Both the position numbers and the translations under genes were made by a program. Below are positions 43,532 through 54,563 of a DNA stretch of 64,000 nt, one piece after another. Numbering within the stretch: position 1 is the first letter of the stretch; every line of letters begins with the position of its first letter. The notes under the pieces are model-generated. The model had not been told where the DNA came from and searched no databases. It saw only the letters and a list, made by a program, of their open reading frames with translations. Origin of the DNA: Lactifluus volemus (taxonomy: Eukaryota > Basidiomycota > Agaricomycetes > Russulales > Russulaceae); the NCBI GenBank assembly GCA_022376515.1, contig WTXI01000106.1:1-64000 (forward strand), read 5' to 3'.

Positions 43532-45094
43532 CTAATATGAATTAGAAGTCAATCCAAGCATTGAAATGCACCTATGTACTTTGAACCAATCTAAGGCCTT
43601 TGTGAAGATATCAGCAGCCATGTCAGAAGTAGAAACAAATGTAGGTGTAATAAATCCATCCTGAACAGCATCTCTCAACCAAAATAAGCGAAGAGAAAGA
43701 TGCTTCATCTTGCTGTGATGCTCTGGGTTCTTGCTCACAGCAATGGCGCTCTGATTGTCCATCCTGAGCAATGATGGTCCACAGATCAAGTATCCAAGCT
43801 CCCCCATGAACTCACGCATCCAAAGGATCTCCTTTCCGGCCTCAATAGCAGCAATGTGCTCTGCTTCAGTGGTGGACAGAGCAACAAGTGCCTGAAGCTT
43901 AGAGATCCAGGAGACTGCACCAGTGCCAATCTTGACCACAAACCCTCCAGTGGACTTCCCATTGTCAGGATTGCCTCCATGGTCCGAATCAGAGTAAGTG
44001 ATGAAGGGCTCTGGACTGTCAGAAGGTTGATAGACGAGCTTGTAGTCCATTGTGCCCTTGAGATAGTACAAAACATGCTTGACTGCTTGCCAGTGCTGAA
44101 GACCAGGATTGGAGTTGAATCTGGCAAGAACTCCGGCAGAGTAGGCAATGTCTGGCCTTGTGGTGATGGCCAGATACATGAGGGACCCAACAATGGAGAT
44201 ATAGGGAAGTTGACGTGTCTCAGCAGCTTCTGCATTGCTCTGAGGGGACACAGAGGTGGAAAGGCGTGATCCAGGGTTGAGAGGAGTGGAGACAGGCTTA
44301 CAATCATGCAGACCATGCTCCTGGAGGAGGTTGGCAATGAACTGGCTCTGAGAGAGGGAAAGGGAATGTTTGGAGCGGTCTCTGTGAATCTCCATGCCCA
44401 GGAGCTGAGTAGTGGCTCCAAGATCACGGAGTTTGAAGTGAGAAGACAGCTCCTGAATGACTGAGTCAATCTGGGCACCATCTTTGCAGGCAAGGGTGAT
44501 ATCATCCACAAAGACAGGCATTAGGATACGCACATCGCCTCTGAGGTAGATATACAGTCCATGGTCGGACTGGATGCGTTGGAAGCCCATAGACTTGAGC
44601 ACAGAGTAGAGGGTCTGGTTCCAAACTCGACCAGCTTGCTTCAACCCATACAATGACTTCCTCAACCTACACACATGGTCTGGTCCACCAACCTCAAATC
44701 CCTCAGGCTGCTGCATGTAGATCTCCTCCTCAAGAGTGCCATTCAGATAAGCATGAGAGATGTCCACAGAACAGAGCTCAAGGTCCTCAAGGCAGCAATG
44801 GCAAGGATGATTCTGATGGTGGAATAGCGAACAGTGGGGGCAAATGTCTCCTTGAAGTCAAAGCCAGGGCGCTGGGAGTAGCCTTTTGCGACCAATCTCA
44901 CCTTGTAGCGTTCAAGGGAGCCATCAGCATTGTACTTGACCTTGAAGAACCATCTGGAGCCTATTGCACGCTTCCCAGGGGGCAACTTGACAACTTCCCA
45001 AGTGCCATTGATGCTGTGGGCCTCCATCTCTTCTTCACAAGCCTTGTGCCACAGATCTGCATCAGAGCGTCGCTGAGAGAGCTTATAGGAAGGG
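43532..45094 (-). pseudogene. copia reverse transcriptase and RNase H (frameshifted)
   Basis: From the solo LTR, 'DADLWHKACEEEMEAHSING', 'GSRWFFKVKYNADGSLERYK' and 'GYSQRPGFDFKETFAPTVRY' form the RT start. A one-base frameshift near 44780 switches to 'DISHAYLNGTLEEEIYMQQP' (first catalytic Asp), 'LYGLKQAGRVWN', 'VFVDDITLACK' (the YVDD box as FVDD), 'LGMEIHRD', and RNase H 'TYSDSDHGGNPDNGKSTGG', 'ALSTTEAEHIAAIEAGKEIL' and 'HSKMKHLSLRLFWLRD'. The frame ends at 43532. Removing the solo LTR and one duplicate restores frame with the integrase part. Only the 44780 shift and the gag/pol break then remain as visible damage. Confidence 0.9.
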
Positions 45095-45099
45095 GGCTC

Positions 45100-45342
45100 T
45101 GTTTTAACTGGAGTTGTGAAGGGCCCTTGAGTCACAGAGGACCAAGGGGACTGCAGTGGAGAGAATGAGACTATATTGACCAAAGACAATCATAACAACT
45201 GACCTGCAGTGGAGAGAATGAGACTAAAGTCCCCAGAACTCCGTCCACTGCAGTAAAGGCAAGCCTGACTAAGCATATACTAAATGAGGAAGGCAAATAG
45301 TCAAAGAAGCGTTGGGCTGACACTACAGTAGCCCAAATAACA
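45100..45342 (-). mobile_element. solo copia LTR inserted in the same family's pol gene
   Basis: A full 243-bp LTR of the host element's own family is flanked by the duplication GGCTC (45095-45099 and 45343-45347). Precise removal joins '...VAE' to 'PPSYKLSQR' in frame. So a second family member inserted here and then collapsed by LTR recombination. Confidence 0.92.
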
Positions 45343-45347
45343 GGCTC

Positions 45348-47288
45348 AGCTACAGAGGCTCCATGGGTGTTCAGGAGGTCAAGGGGATCATCAGATGATT
45401 CCTCCTCTTCATCACTAGATGGAATGGTTGGAGTAGGCTCTCTGTGTTGTCTGTAGCGCTGTGGGACTGTCCATTGCTCAGCTAACCACTCCTCCCTAGG
45501 ACGTCTGAGGCGCTGAGGGCGTGAGGGAAGAGTGTCTGAAGGTGCTGGTGAAGGAGATGGACTGATTGGAAGTGACATGGACGAGAAAGGAGTGCTAGGA
45601 GATGGATGGTGTGATGAGGAAGGTGAAGGATCGGAGTCTGGCTCAGCAGTGTAGAAGGGAGCAGATGGAGGTGTCTGAGGGTGAACTGAAGGCAGATCAG
45701 ATGAAGTAGACCCATCTCCCCCATGAGCTGGTGTCGGTGAGAGCTCAGAATCACTAGGGGCGTCAGGGAGCAGCTCAGGAAGTGCAACAAGAGGGGTAGG
45801 AGCCTCCAGAAGGGAATTGAGGCGAGGGGGTGGGATGAAAGGAGTAGAGTGCTTCTGAAGCATGAAAAAGTGTTCATCAAAGTCAGCTCTCTCTGAGATG
45901 ATCACCTTCTTGGTCACTGGATTGTAGAACTTCCAAGCCTTGTAGCCATCAGGGTATCCAATGAAGACACACTTCTCCATGTGCACTCCAAGGCTGCCAA
46001 GTGGACGCTTGTCCCTCTGAATGAGAACATAAGCAGTGCAGCCCCAAACTCGGAGTCTAGAGACATCTGGCTTAGACCCAAGGAATGCCTGGTGAGGAGT
46101 GGAATCAGAGAGAGTAGAAGTGGTGATCCCGTTGCTGATATGAATGAATGAAGCCAAGGCCTCTCCCCAGAAAGATGGTGGCATGCCAGACTCATGAAGC
46201 ATACAGATAATGCCCTCCTCCATCGTCCTATTAGCCCTCTCAGCGACCCCATTCTGCTGTGGACGATTCCTAGCTGTGTGCTGCCTCTGGATGCCATGAT
46301 CAATGCAGAAGTTGTCAAACTCCCTAGACATGTACTCCCCTCCCTTGTCATCTCTAAGCGTCCCAATCCTCTGTCCTGTGACGTTCTCTGCCCATGCCTT
46401 GAACTGTTTGAAGGCAGAGAATGTCTCAGATTTGCGCTTCAACAGATAGACAGCCCTACAGCGAGAGAAGTCATCAATGAAAGCAACCCAGTAGCGAAAT
46501 CCCTGATGAGTGGACACCTTCACAGGCCCATGGAGATCACTGTGGATGAGTTGGAGGGGTCTAGATGCTCTAGAGGTGGATGGAGGGAACGGATCTGCGT
46601 GCATCTTGCCAGCTTTGCAGGCTTCACATACCGGATCAGGATCAGCTTGAGAATCAAGCTTGAATCCAGTCACCAGGTTACCTGAGAGCAGCTTCTTGAC
46701 CCCAGCAAGGTGTTGGTGACAGAGGCGTCGATGCCAAAGGTCCCAGTCCATAGGGAGAGTGGTAGAAGATGAGAGGGATGCAAATTGCTCCACTGGAAGT
46801 GTTTCCCCAGCCAGAAATGCAGCATTTGAAGGAGTGGACACCTTTGCCTGAATGACAGTGTGTCCATCCCTGATGAAGTTGAGGGTGTCCCTCACAATAG
46901 AGATAGTGAAAGAGCGATGCATTGTGAGATATAGGACAGAGAACAGATTACTGGAGAGGGAGGGAACATATAGCACATTTGTGAACTCTAGAGGCACCAT
47001 CTCCTGCCCATCCACCACAGGATTGAAGCGAACCGACCCAACACCATCAGAATACAGCACAGATCCATCAGCTAGGCGAATGGGGATCCTGTGGGGCACC
47101 AAATTTCGCAGCCAATGACGGTTGAATGTCATATGAGCTGAGGCGCCAGTGTCTGCATTCCAGGAGGTGTGAGAATGAGGAATAGGTGTGGCAGAGAAGA
47201 GAGCACTTGCAGAGGCAATGGAAGCGTTCTGAGGCGCAGCAGGAGCAGACTGAGAGTCAGTGGAAGCAGGGGCAGCAGTAGAGGGCAA
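45348..47288 (-). pseudogene. copia protease and integrase
   Basis: The frame begins with a Ser/Ala/Pro-rich lead, then 'SWNADTGASAHMT' (aspartic protease, D-T-G). The integrase follows: 'WDLWHRRLCHQHLAGVKKLL' and 'CEACKAGKMHADPF' (H-x-H...C-x2-C zinc region), 'IHSDLHGPVKV' (first Asp), 'TLRDDKGGEYMS' (second Asp), 'NGVAERANRTMEEGI' (catalytic Glu), and the C-terminal 'RVWGCTAYVLIQRDK', 'KCVFIGYPDGYKAWKFY'. A long Pro/Ser/Thr-rich linker to RT ends at the solo LTR. The catalytic residues look complete. The start at 47288 is in a different frame from gag. Confidence 0.9.
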
Positions 47289-47289
47289 G

Positions 47290-47815
47290 GGAGAGCCAGT
47301 TCATCATAGAGGTCATCCAGAGTGAAGGAAGATGGGGAAAGAGACTTGATGACCCTAATGTGCTCATCCACCTTGTTGATGAGGGAGTCTAGGGGCTCTG
47401 AGTCGTCTTTCTGGATGGAAAGGAGGGTGTGGTAGGCATTGAAGCGAGGGGCAGTCCTCTGTTGGATGAAGGAGGCCTTCAGAATGTCCCAAATCTTGAT
47501 AGGGTCGTCCTCACAGTCCCTAATGAGCACCTTGACATCATGAGTCATAGCAGTCTTCAGCGCACCAGCAGCCCTCTCAGCCTTAATCTCCCATCTCTCC
47601 AACTTGTCCTCATCCACAGCAACAGCAGGGGCGATGACTTGGCCCTGGGAGTCTCTGACCTCGGGTTTTGGAGCTGGTTTCTTCTCCTGGCCTGAAACAA
47701 GGCGCCAGAGACCATTGAGTTGAAGCCAGGACTTGATATCATCAGCCCAAAGTCGATAGTTTTCGCTTGTGAGGGGAGAAATGGAGGAAATGGAGGATTC
47801 CTTGGTAGAAGACAT
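47290..47815 (-). pseudogene. copia Gag, zinc knuckle missing
   Basis: The likely start is ATG at 47815 ('MSSTKESSISSISPLTSENY'), 142 bases inside the 5' LTR edge. Conserved copia Gag features follow: 'LTSENYRLWADDIKSWLQLN', 'KAERAAGALKTAM', 'DPIKIWDILKASFIQQRTAP' and 'SEPLDSLINKVDEHIRVIKS'. The frame then falls into a Leu/Pro-rich artefact near 47290, where pol starts in another frame. The C-terminal C-x2-C-x4-H-x4-C knuckle normally found before the protease is absent, so a deletion spanning the gag/pol junction is likely. Confidence 0.8.
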
Positions 47816-47944
47816 GGTGTAGGAAGGTGTAGGAGGGATGAGAAGGATGTTTTTGAGTGATTTTGAGAGAGTGAGAGGCAAAGAGGAGTAAAAACGAGTG
47901 GAAGCGTTCAAATGGGAGTGAAAGGCGTCTATTGATGCAGGGCA

Positions 47945-47956
47945 GGGCCCATAACC
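47945..47956 (-). promoter_or_regulatory. copia primer-binding site, initiator tRNA-Met anticodon arm
   Basis: The minus strand directly next to the 5' LTR reads GGTTATGGGCCC. Its complement GGGCCCATAACC is the anticodon arm (CAT) of eukaryotic initiator tRNA-Met. Drosophila copia is known to prime from a cut half of this tRNA at the same site, rather than from the 3' CCA end. Confidence 0.8.
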
Positions 47957-48136
47957 TGTTTTAATTGGAGCTGTGAAGGGCCCTTGAGTCACAGAGGACC
48001 AAGGGGACTGCAGTGGAGAGAATGAGACTATATTGACCAAGGACAATGATAACCAAGCCTGACTAAGCATATACTAAATAAGGAAGGCAAATAGTCAAAG
48101 AAGCGTTGGGCTGACACTACAGTAGCCCAAATAACA
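47957..48136 (-). repeat. copia 5' LTR (internally deleted)
   Basis: It matches the other two LTRs but lacks about 63 bases between ACAATGATAA and CCAAGCCTGAC. The outer sequence TGTTTTAATTGG...CCCAAATAACA is intact. Confidence 0.9.
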
Positions 48137-48249
48137 TCTCAGTTGTTCTTTACAATTGTAATTGAGCTGTTCAGTGAGAAATACATTGACCATAGTAGCA
48201 CCCCAATTGTGCTAAGGGAGAGGCATAGGTGGAAAGTCACCCAAGGAAT

Positions 48250-50508
48250 GTACATTGTCATGTAGGATACATTGGGCAAATAGACATGAACCTTAATCCA
48301 GAACTCCCACCACTCCCAACTCTAACCTTACTCTCAACTCAGTTAAACCCACCTGAGAAACCTCCTGACCCCTTAATCTCTCTGTTATTCCCGAAGTCTA
48401 CCCAGTACAGGGTCCCAGTGAACCCCTTCAAAGGGGCGCTCCCCAAAATGCAAAACAAAGAACATAGGGAAACTCAAAATAACCCTTGAGAGCATAAGAG
48501 CACCTTTCCTTTTTAACACTGAGGAACCTTTGACATTCAACAGAGCGTGTGTTGATGTAGACATGACCACAGAAACCTTCAACACCACAGTGACCACGGT
48601 TATTGCAGCCCTAGAGCGAGGATACTTCTCCATATGTGACCCCACCTCTCTGGGACCCAGCGAGTGGACCTGCCTATCATGTGCCCTTCTTGTAGTGGTC
48701 GGTAGGGGATACCACTGACAGTACAGCACCGAGAAAGAAAGCACTCTTGACAGAGTCAGGGCTGAAGTGATTGACCCAGACCCACTCCCAAAAAACCTGA
48801 CCCTGTTCCACCACTTGGTGGCCATAGCAGACAACCTGAATACGCACATCAGTCCTGACCAGGAAGGATACCAGGACTGGTACCTCACCCTGAAGAAGAA
48901 CTTCAATATCAAAGTGACCTAAGCTGTGGCTGCGGAAGTAGACAAGAAATGGCTCAGCTAGAAGTCTGAACAACTCGAAATGCTCATACACCAGCACAAA
49001 AACAAGATAGCAGCCCAAGCAAGATGCCATGGTATAGACTATTTTATCTCAACTGGGCAGAGGCTAGGTCTAGACATCACATGAGGCCCCTCTGCTGCAA
49101 CCACTACCCTCACCCCCACAACAGGCAAGAAACGCACGGTCTCAGGCTCTCGTCCCAGACAAAGCTCAGCCACCCTGGTAATGAGAAAAGCACTCAGCCC
49201 TGCTATCCAGGTGGCGATGGCACCCTATGTCATGAAAATTTCTGTACTTGAAAGCAGAGTGAACACCATCTAGACAAGCAACACAGACACCCGACCCACA
49301 ACGAGGCCTCCACCCACCCCCAGGGGAACAGAAGGGAGTATCTGGGCCACAATGGAACCAGCCCAACACACCATCACCAGTAACAACAGCTTCACACCCA
49401 TAACCCACAATGGAAAAGATAAGAGGGCAAGAGCAAGACAGGTAATGTCACCCCCACCCCACCACCGACCATGGAAGAAACCCCCCTACCCACTTCGTAC
49501 GCTGGCATAGCAGCTGCAGCAACCAACATCAGGCAACCCCCAGCCCCACCTAGACAGGCTCCCCACATCCCGACTATCACTGAAGTCACAGTCATCAGAT
49601 CTGGAGATCTCTTAGACAAAGAACTGGAGGAAACAATCTGGGCACATGCAGCAGACACGATTGTCCGAGAAGTTAACCTCAAAATGGCGAAAACAGTGAC
49701 ACTACCACTTCCCCTAAAGTCAGGCCATTGGAGCATCCACCCGTGCAGCAAAGGGAACTTTGTCTATTCATTTGATGGCAACATTCCCTTTGACTTAATC
49801 ACCACTTACAAACACTTACTACTCTTGCCTTTCCGAGGCTCAGGTAAACTCAGCCCTTCAATGGGCTGAATGCACCTCCTGGCACATGGAGTCTCAACCT
49901 GGGACAACATTGAGTGGGTAATATTTGGAACAGAGGCCCTGCTCAAGGAAGTAAAGGGACTACCAGGTCTGAAAAAAGCAAACCTGGCCATGCCTCCAAG
50001 GTGGCTAAAACCAGTTGAATGAATCAAATCCATATACTCCACAATCACATTCGTCATCTCTGACCCAGATGGCACGATCACCAGTAAACTCCTGTCAGGA
50101 TGGACAGCACTCTTTGGAAAGGAAGTCACCATACAGAGATGGGTGGATAAACCTGCTCTTGTACAATGCTCACACTGCCACGTCTTAGGTCATACCAAAT
50201 CATCTAAGGGATGCATGCTTGGAAAAGACTCAGTAAAATTCACTTTTCTCTCACAAATGACCCTCTACCCCCTGCCACTGAGATCTGACCCTCCTTGAAT
50301 TGACACTGTTGGATAGCATTGTGTAAGTTGTCTCTGTCTCCCATGCCTTTCACACCTCCTTATTTACTCTTCTCATGATGGCCCCTTCTGTTAATGTCTT
50401 TTTTTTCTGGTCTCTCACTTTATTGTCTTAGTATGATACTTGTATTGTTAACTACATCTTGTTGCTTATATGTGGGGACAATAAAACCCAATTCAAAAAA
50501 AAAAAAAG
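48250..50508 (+). mobile_element. LINE remnant: decayed ORF1, 3' end and poly-A, no ORF2
   Basis: Fragments of ORF1 occur on the plus strand. Near 48735-48990, 'ESTLDRVRAEVIDPDPLPKN' and 'YQDWYLTLKKNFNIKVT' recall the helical region of the right-hand LINE ORF1. 49471-49866 reads 'SYAGIAAAATNIRQPPAPPR' to 'SGHWSIHPCSKGNFVYSFDG' and ends in a stop. 49900-50230 continues 'KANLAMPPRWLKPVE', 'FVISDPDGTITS' and a knuckle 'CSHCHVLGH'. These align in order with residues about 500-650 of the ORF1 at 59917. A 3' region follows directly, ending AATAAAACCCAATTC plus an A13 tail (50495-50508). No endonuclease or RT lies between, so the copy is internally deleted or is a short derivative. Confidence 0.7.
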
Positions 50509-50569
50509 TACATGTACCCCAGGGCAAACTAATGTTGTTCATGGAGGTTCCATTGCTTGAGAGGTGCTT

Positions 50570-52094
50570 GGCATACATTTAAGGGAACTCTTGATAAGAG
50601 AGCTGTTCATCTGAAGATCTGGAATTGTTAAGAGAGGCATTGATAGCAAAGAACTGAGTGAGCATTGTATTCTACCCCTCTCCACAATCTGTTCAAGAGG
50701 TTTAGTAAGGTTAAAAACAACCATGTGCTATCCAGGAAAGTGAAGCTGTAAGCAGATAATATTGGAAACTTGCTTGTGTATGGGAAATTACAATAGCTGC
50801 CAGCTTCTGCACTACTGATGTATTTAGAAGACAGATATTGTTTGATTTCATCACCTCTTATTAACAAAATGGTTACACAATCAGGACCCTTGTATATGTA
50901 TTTAGTGATGTATTTTGTGGATGTGAAAGATACTAGATATTCCACATTGATGTGGCAGTTGTACTTGAATAAGAGAAATGGATTGTATGGTACAATCTAT
51001 TGGTTATTTAGCAATGTGCCATGGATCTCATGAGCCCTACTGTCCTGTGGTTGATAGTATAGAGGATATCCATCACATCAAGATGACTTGCAAGGGCATG
51101 TTTACATACTTTGCAAATGTTCCATTCTCATCTTCAGGTCAATGGAATGGGTGCTTGGAGCTGAATGAATAAAAGATCAGAAATCATTATTCAAAAAGAA
51201 TTGAGAGCTATACCCTTTTGTTAAATCAGCTTGTATTAGTAAATCACCATGTCTGTCAAGCCAGTCATTGCCATCTTTCAGGTATTTCTTCAAAAACAGT
51301 TGAATATACTCTGTAGCAATGAATTCCAGCCAATAAGATGAAAGTGCCTGCTTAAAAGTATGTTTCCTTGATACCTCAATGAGCTTGATGAAGTTGTCTA
51401 CAGTGCTGTTCAAAAAATAATTTTTCTAACCACTTGTTCCAGCTTAGGGCTCTCACAAATGGAGAGTATGACAAAGGTCCCTTTGGAATCATATGTGTTG
51501 AGAGTAATAGTCTCCTGAACATGGCTTGGAGAAGGATCAAAGATTTGCATCATTTATTGCAGTTTGCTCTTAAAACAGTTTTGGAAACCTTTTTGTGCAT
51601 CTACCATGATCCATGCAAGGCACATGAGGGTTTGAAGTCCCACAGGTCCCATAAACCATGCACAATTTGACAACATTGAAAAGGTGTAGTTCTGACACAG
51701 GGTCAGGCCAATAAACACATACAATGCTGTCAACATCTGCAGGTGAGTAATTTTCCATAGAGCACTCAAAAATAGCAGAAGGCACATGTGGGCAGGCTGT
51801 GTTTCTGAAATTCAATAGTGTAGATGTACTTAACAGAAGCCCTGAACACATGCTGATCATAAAGGTCCTGGATAACTGCATCTTTGTACTGTATATAGCA
51901 AACACACATGCAACCAGGTCAGGTCTATCTGCAGCTATTTGTCCTAGCAAGAATGTTGCAGTGATTTCAGGCCATAAAAGATTACATGTGACTGTGATAA
52001 AGAGGTCAATTCTGTAAAAGTAATGTGCCAGAGCCATTATGTCTTGAAACAGTTGATACATGTATTGAGGTTCTCTTGTATAAGAAGAGGGCAA
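50570..52094 (-). pseudogene. second Helitron relic (Rep region)
   Basis: Minus-strand frames: 52094-51570 reads 'REPQYMYQLFQDIMALAHYF', 'IDLFITVTCNLLWPEITATF', 'LVACVFAIY', 'DVDSIVCVYWPDPVSELHLF' and 'CMDHGRCTKRFPKLF', a well-known order in Helitron Rep proteins, with the H-x-H core region degraded between 51800 and 51850. 50945-50628 continues 'STKYITKYIYKGPDCVTILL' (the two-Tyr motif) and 'GDEIKQYLSSKYISSAEA'. 51413-51177 is an unassigned frame between them. No helicase follows to the left. This relic is from a different Helitron lineage than the one at 19.9-25.6 kb. Confidence 0.75.
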
Positions 52095-52590
52095 CAGTGT
52101 CTATTAGCCAAGTTCATTGGAATCCACCACTTGGTTACCTTGTTCCAGTGTGTCTTCTATGCCACTGTAAAGTGTCACACACAATGCTAGTTGATTGTGA
52201 GTTAAATAAGACAGGTGATGTTGATCTATTGAAGCCCAGACATCCACAATGTATTGCTGAAAGAGTTGACCACCATAAAAGATTGAAGAAAACTTGTTTT
52301 GCCATTGATAAAGCTAAGATATATAGAATTTGCACTGAGAAATTTTGACTCAAGGATGTTGTGTCCTCTTTTCTTTTGAGATGCGTTAATACATATCTTA
52401 AGACCACCCAAAAGATCCCCAAGAAAACAATAGAACATAGTGAAGGCAAGTATACATAAGGTATGCATTGTGGATTCACTGTAATGAACTCAAGCAGAGT
52501 GTCAGAACAATGTCATGCAAGTTAGTATATTGAGAGCCATCCTCAGGAATGACAACAGTAATCTCATCTACATATGGAAGATTATATTGG
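52095..52590. other. stretch without a recognisable gene
   Basis: Short frames on both strands have no motif. It may be decayed N-terminal Helitron sequence, but I cannot support that. Confidence 0.3.
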
Positions 52591-53454
52591 CATAGGGTGC
52601 AACATGGGTAGGGTAAACCCTGGGGTTTGGTGGGTAAGGGTCTCATGGGTGTGGGTCAGGGTATTGATTTCCAGACCCTGACCCAACCCATACCCATAGG
52701 TGCAGGACCTGTACCAAACTTGTGGGTGGGGTGGTGGAGGGGCTGTGGCAGTGGGGGCGGGGCAGGCCACATGCATGTGTAACATGGAATGGGTGGTGTT
52801 GGGAACAGTGGGGGTGTCAGAACAGCACTAGAGTGTCCAGGGGCCAGGCTAGCACCAGGGTGGCCCTGCCCTGGCTACCCTAAACAGGGTGGGGTGGTGG
52901 CAGGGAGGGGGGCAGGCTGTGGGTGTGCAGAACAGGTGGCATCAGGAATAGTGCAGGGACAGTGACGGCAGCATCTGGGTGGTGGTGGTGTTGGGACAGC
53001 AACTGCTATGGGGCCACAATGGTCATGTCTGGAACTGTGGCAGCAGGATAGCAATTGCTGTGTCAGGACAGCAATGACCATGTTGGGAACGGTGGTGGCA
53101 AGGGGGAAGATGGCAGGGGTGGCACACTACGTCAGGACAGCAACTGCCACATTGGGAATAGCGGCGGGTGAGGGGGGAGATGGCAGGTGTGACACAGAGT
53201 GGAGGGGACCTGCGTACACCATAGTACAAGTCACTGGTGTCAGGGGCTTGAACGGTCACAACTGTGATGCCTGAATAACCGTGACACCAATGGACTGTCT
53301 ATGGGTGGATGCAAGGATATCCCTCAAAGGGGATGCAGAATCATGAAAGGGAAATAAAAACAAAATACAAAAAGATCAGTGTGAAAAGTCAAAAAAAAAA
53401 AGAATCACGACACACCAATGGACCATACTATGGCAGCGGCAGTGGTGAGGGGGA
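52591..53454. repeat. G-rich low-complexity and imperfect tandem repeats
   Basis: 52600-52710 is a palindromic GGGTAAGGGT/ACCCATACCC stretch like the one at 410-557. 52790-53240 holds imperfect units built on GTCAGGACAGCAAYTGCCAYRTTGGGAAYRGTGG. No coding frame is credible. Confidence 0.6.
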
Positions 53455-53995
53455 TGTCTCAGTTCACAGGGACCATGGCTCGAAGTGAGTGTCATTTCTG
53501 GTCTGGCTATTTGTTGCGGCAAGTCAGACAAGACTAGTAACACCAAATAGTCAATCTAAGAACATGCAGACAAGTTCCTGTGAAGGATAGACTTGACTGT
53601 GCAAACTCTCGGTGTTCATATTGTGTGTGGCAGATAACACGGGCCAGCGCACGCAATGGTTGGAGTTACTGTTTCTAAAGAGGATAGATGGTGGCAGATG
53701 GGTAAATGATGATGTGTGGGTTCAACCACAACATGGGTGTGAGCGTACTGGGGTTAGAAGGGATCTTTCTAGCCCTAGTAGATTAGTGTGAGGTTGAACT
53801 AAGGTTCAATACAAGTGGGGCGCGAAGAGTGGGAACTACTCTTTGCAACACGCTCATAATAAGGTTCAGGCATCTGTGAGCTTGTTCCAAAGGTAATGGA
53901 CCAAGTGAACAGATGTCTGATGGTGGCATGAAGTACCTAGATCAAGGTACGAAGAGGGGATTCACAAGATGAGAGGAGAAGATGCGATGCTGCTG
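53455..53995 (-). mobile_element. solo LTR family A, copy 4, inverted and truncated
   Basis: The complement matches the 3' half of LTR A: it starts TGTCTCAGTTCACAGGGACC (the complement of the LTR 3' end) and runs to about 53995 (GGGATTCACAAGATGAGAGG). The 5' half with the TGA(C/G)TCA cluster and TATA-like box is missing. Identity is lower than among the other copies, so it is older. Confidence 0.8.
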
Positions 53996-54563
53996 AAAAG
54001 GTTTGTATCTAGAGTACATCTGTAAGTGTTCTAGGCTACAAAATAAAGAATAGAGAAAAGACTCACCTCAGCGTGTGAAAACAAAACACTGAGGTTGTTG
54101 TCACTTTCGCGACAGGCTTAAATACATCGGTAATGGCTATGGAGCCATGTGAAATAACGATCTGCACAAATGCTCCCAAGTGGAGTGGAATGTCCTCAAA
54201 AACAACGAAGGGAGAGAGGGAGAGACCAAGTAAGGCATCAGAGATAATAAAAGGTTATAGTAAAACTGATCAACTACTATGTGTCGATGGTCCGTGTGCA
54301 GCCACTTTAGGGCTGGCTAATGTCCATACTCCAACAAACTGATCAGAGGTCATGATATGTGAAGATGGTCTTGATGCAGCACTTCCAAAAAGTGTAGTTA
54401 CTGCCATCCATTTTGAGAAGAGAGAGGTTGAGTAAGTGAGGGGGTCATCCCAGAGCAGTCTGAGAAGAAGTTGCAGCCCCTGCAGAGAAGGCACTAGCAC
54501 CTTGTGATGTGGACATTCTGTGTGAGAAGACCTTGGTTTAGCTTTGTTCAGAATTTGTATATG
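53996..54563 (+). repeat. duplicated promoter/first exon of the peptidase-like gene (54060-54345)
   Basis: 54060-54345 matches the complement of 19250-19510, in order: CACCTCAGCG...CACTGAGG hairpin, spacer, and GGTCCGTGTGCAGCCACTTTAGGGCTGGCT ('WSVCSHFRAG', then a stop where the other copy has Leu). The rest to 54563 is unassigned. It is a decayed second copy in the opposite orientation. Confidence 0.55.

Larger units (their letters stand above)
43264..48136 (-). mobile_element. Ty1/copia-type LTR retrotransposon carrying a solo LTR of its own family
   Basis: The element reads right to left. The 5' LTR is 47957-48136, the primer site 47945-47956, then gag, protease, integrase, reverse transcriptase and RNase H, the polypurine tract (CTGACATGGGGGAG on the minus strand, 43507-43520) and the 3' LTR 43264-43506. 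The integrase-before-RT order defines the copia group. The 5' LTR lacks about 63 bases relative to the 3' LTR. I find no matching 5-bp duplication outside (CACTA left, TCTCA right). An extra LTR at 45100-45342 sits in pol with its own duplication. Confidence 0.92.

Noticed and set aside
45482..45880. Second minus-strand frame in copia pol
   Set aside because: It is a shadow of the Pro/Ser-rich integrase-RT linker in another frame, Leu/His-rich without motifs.
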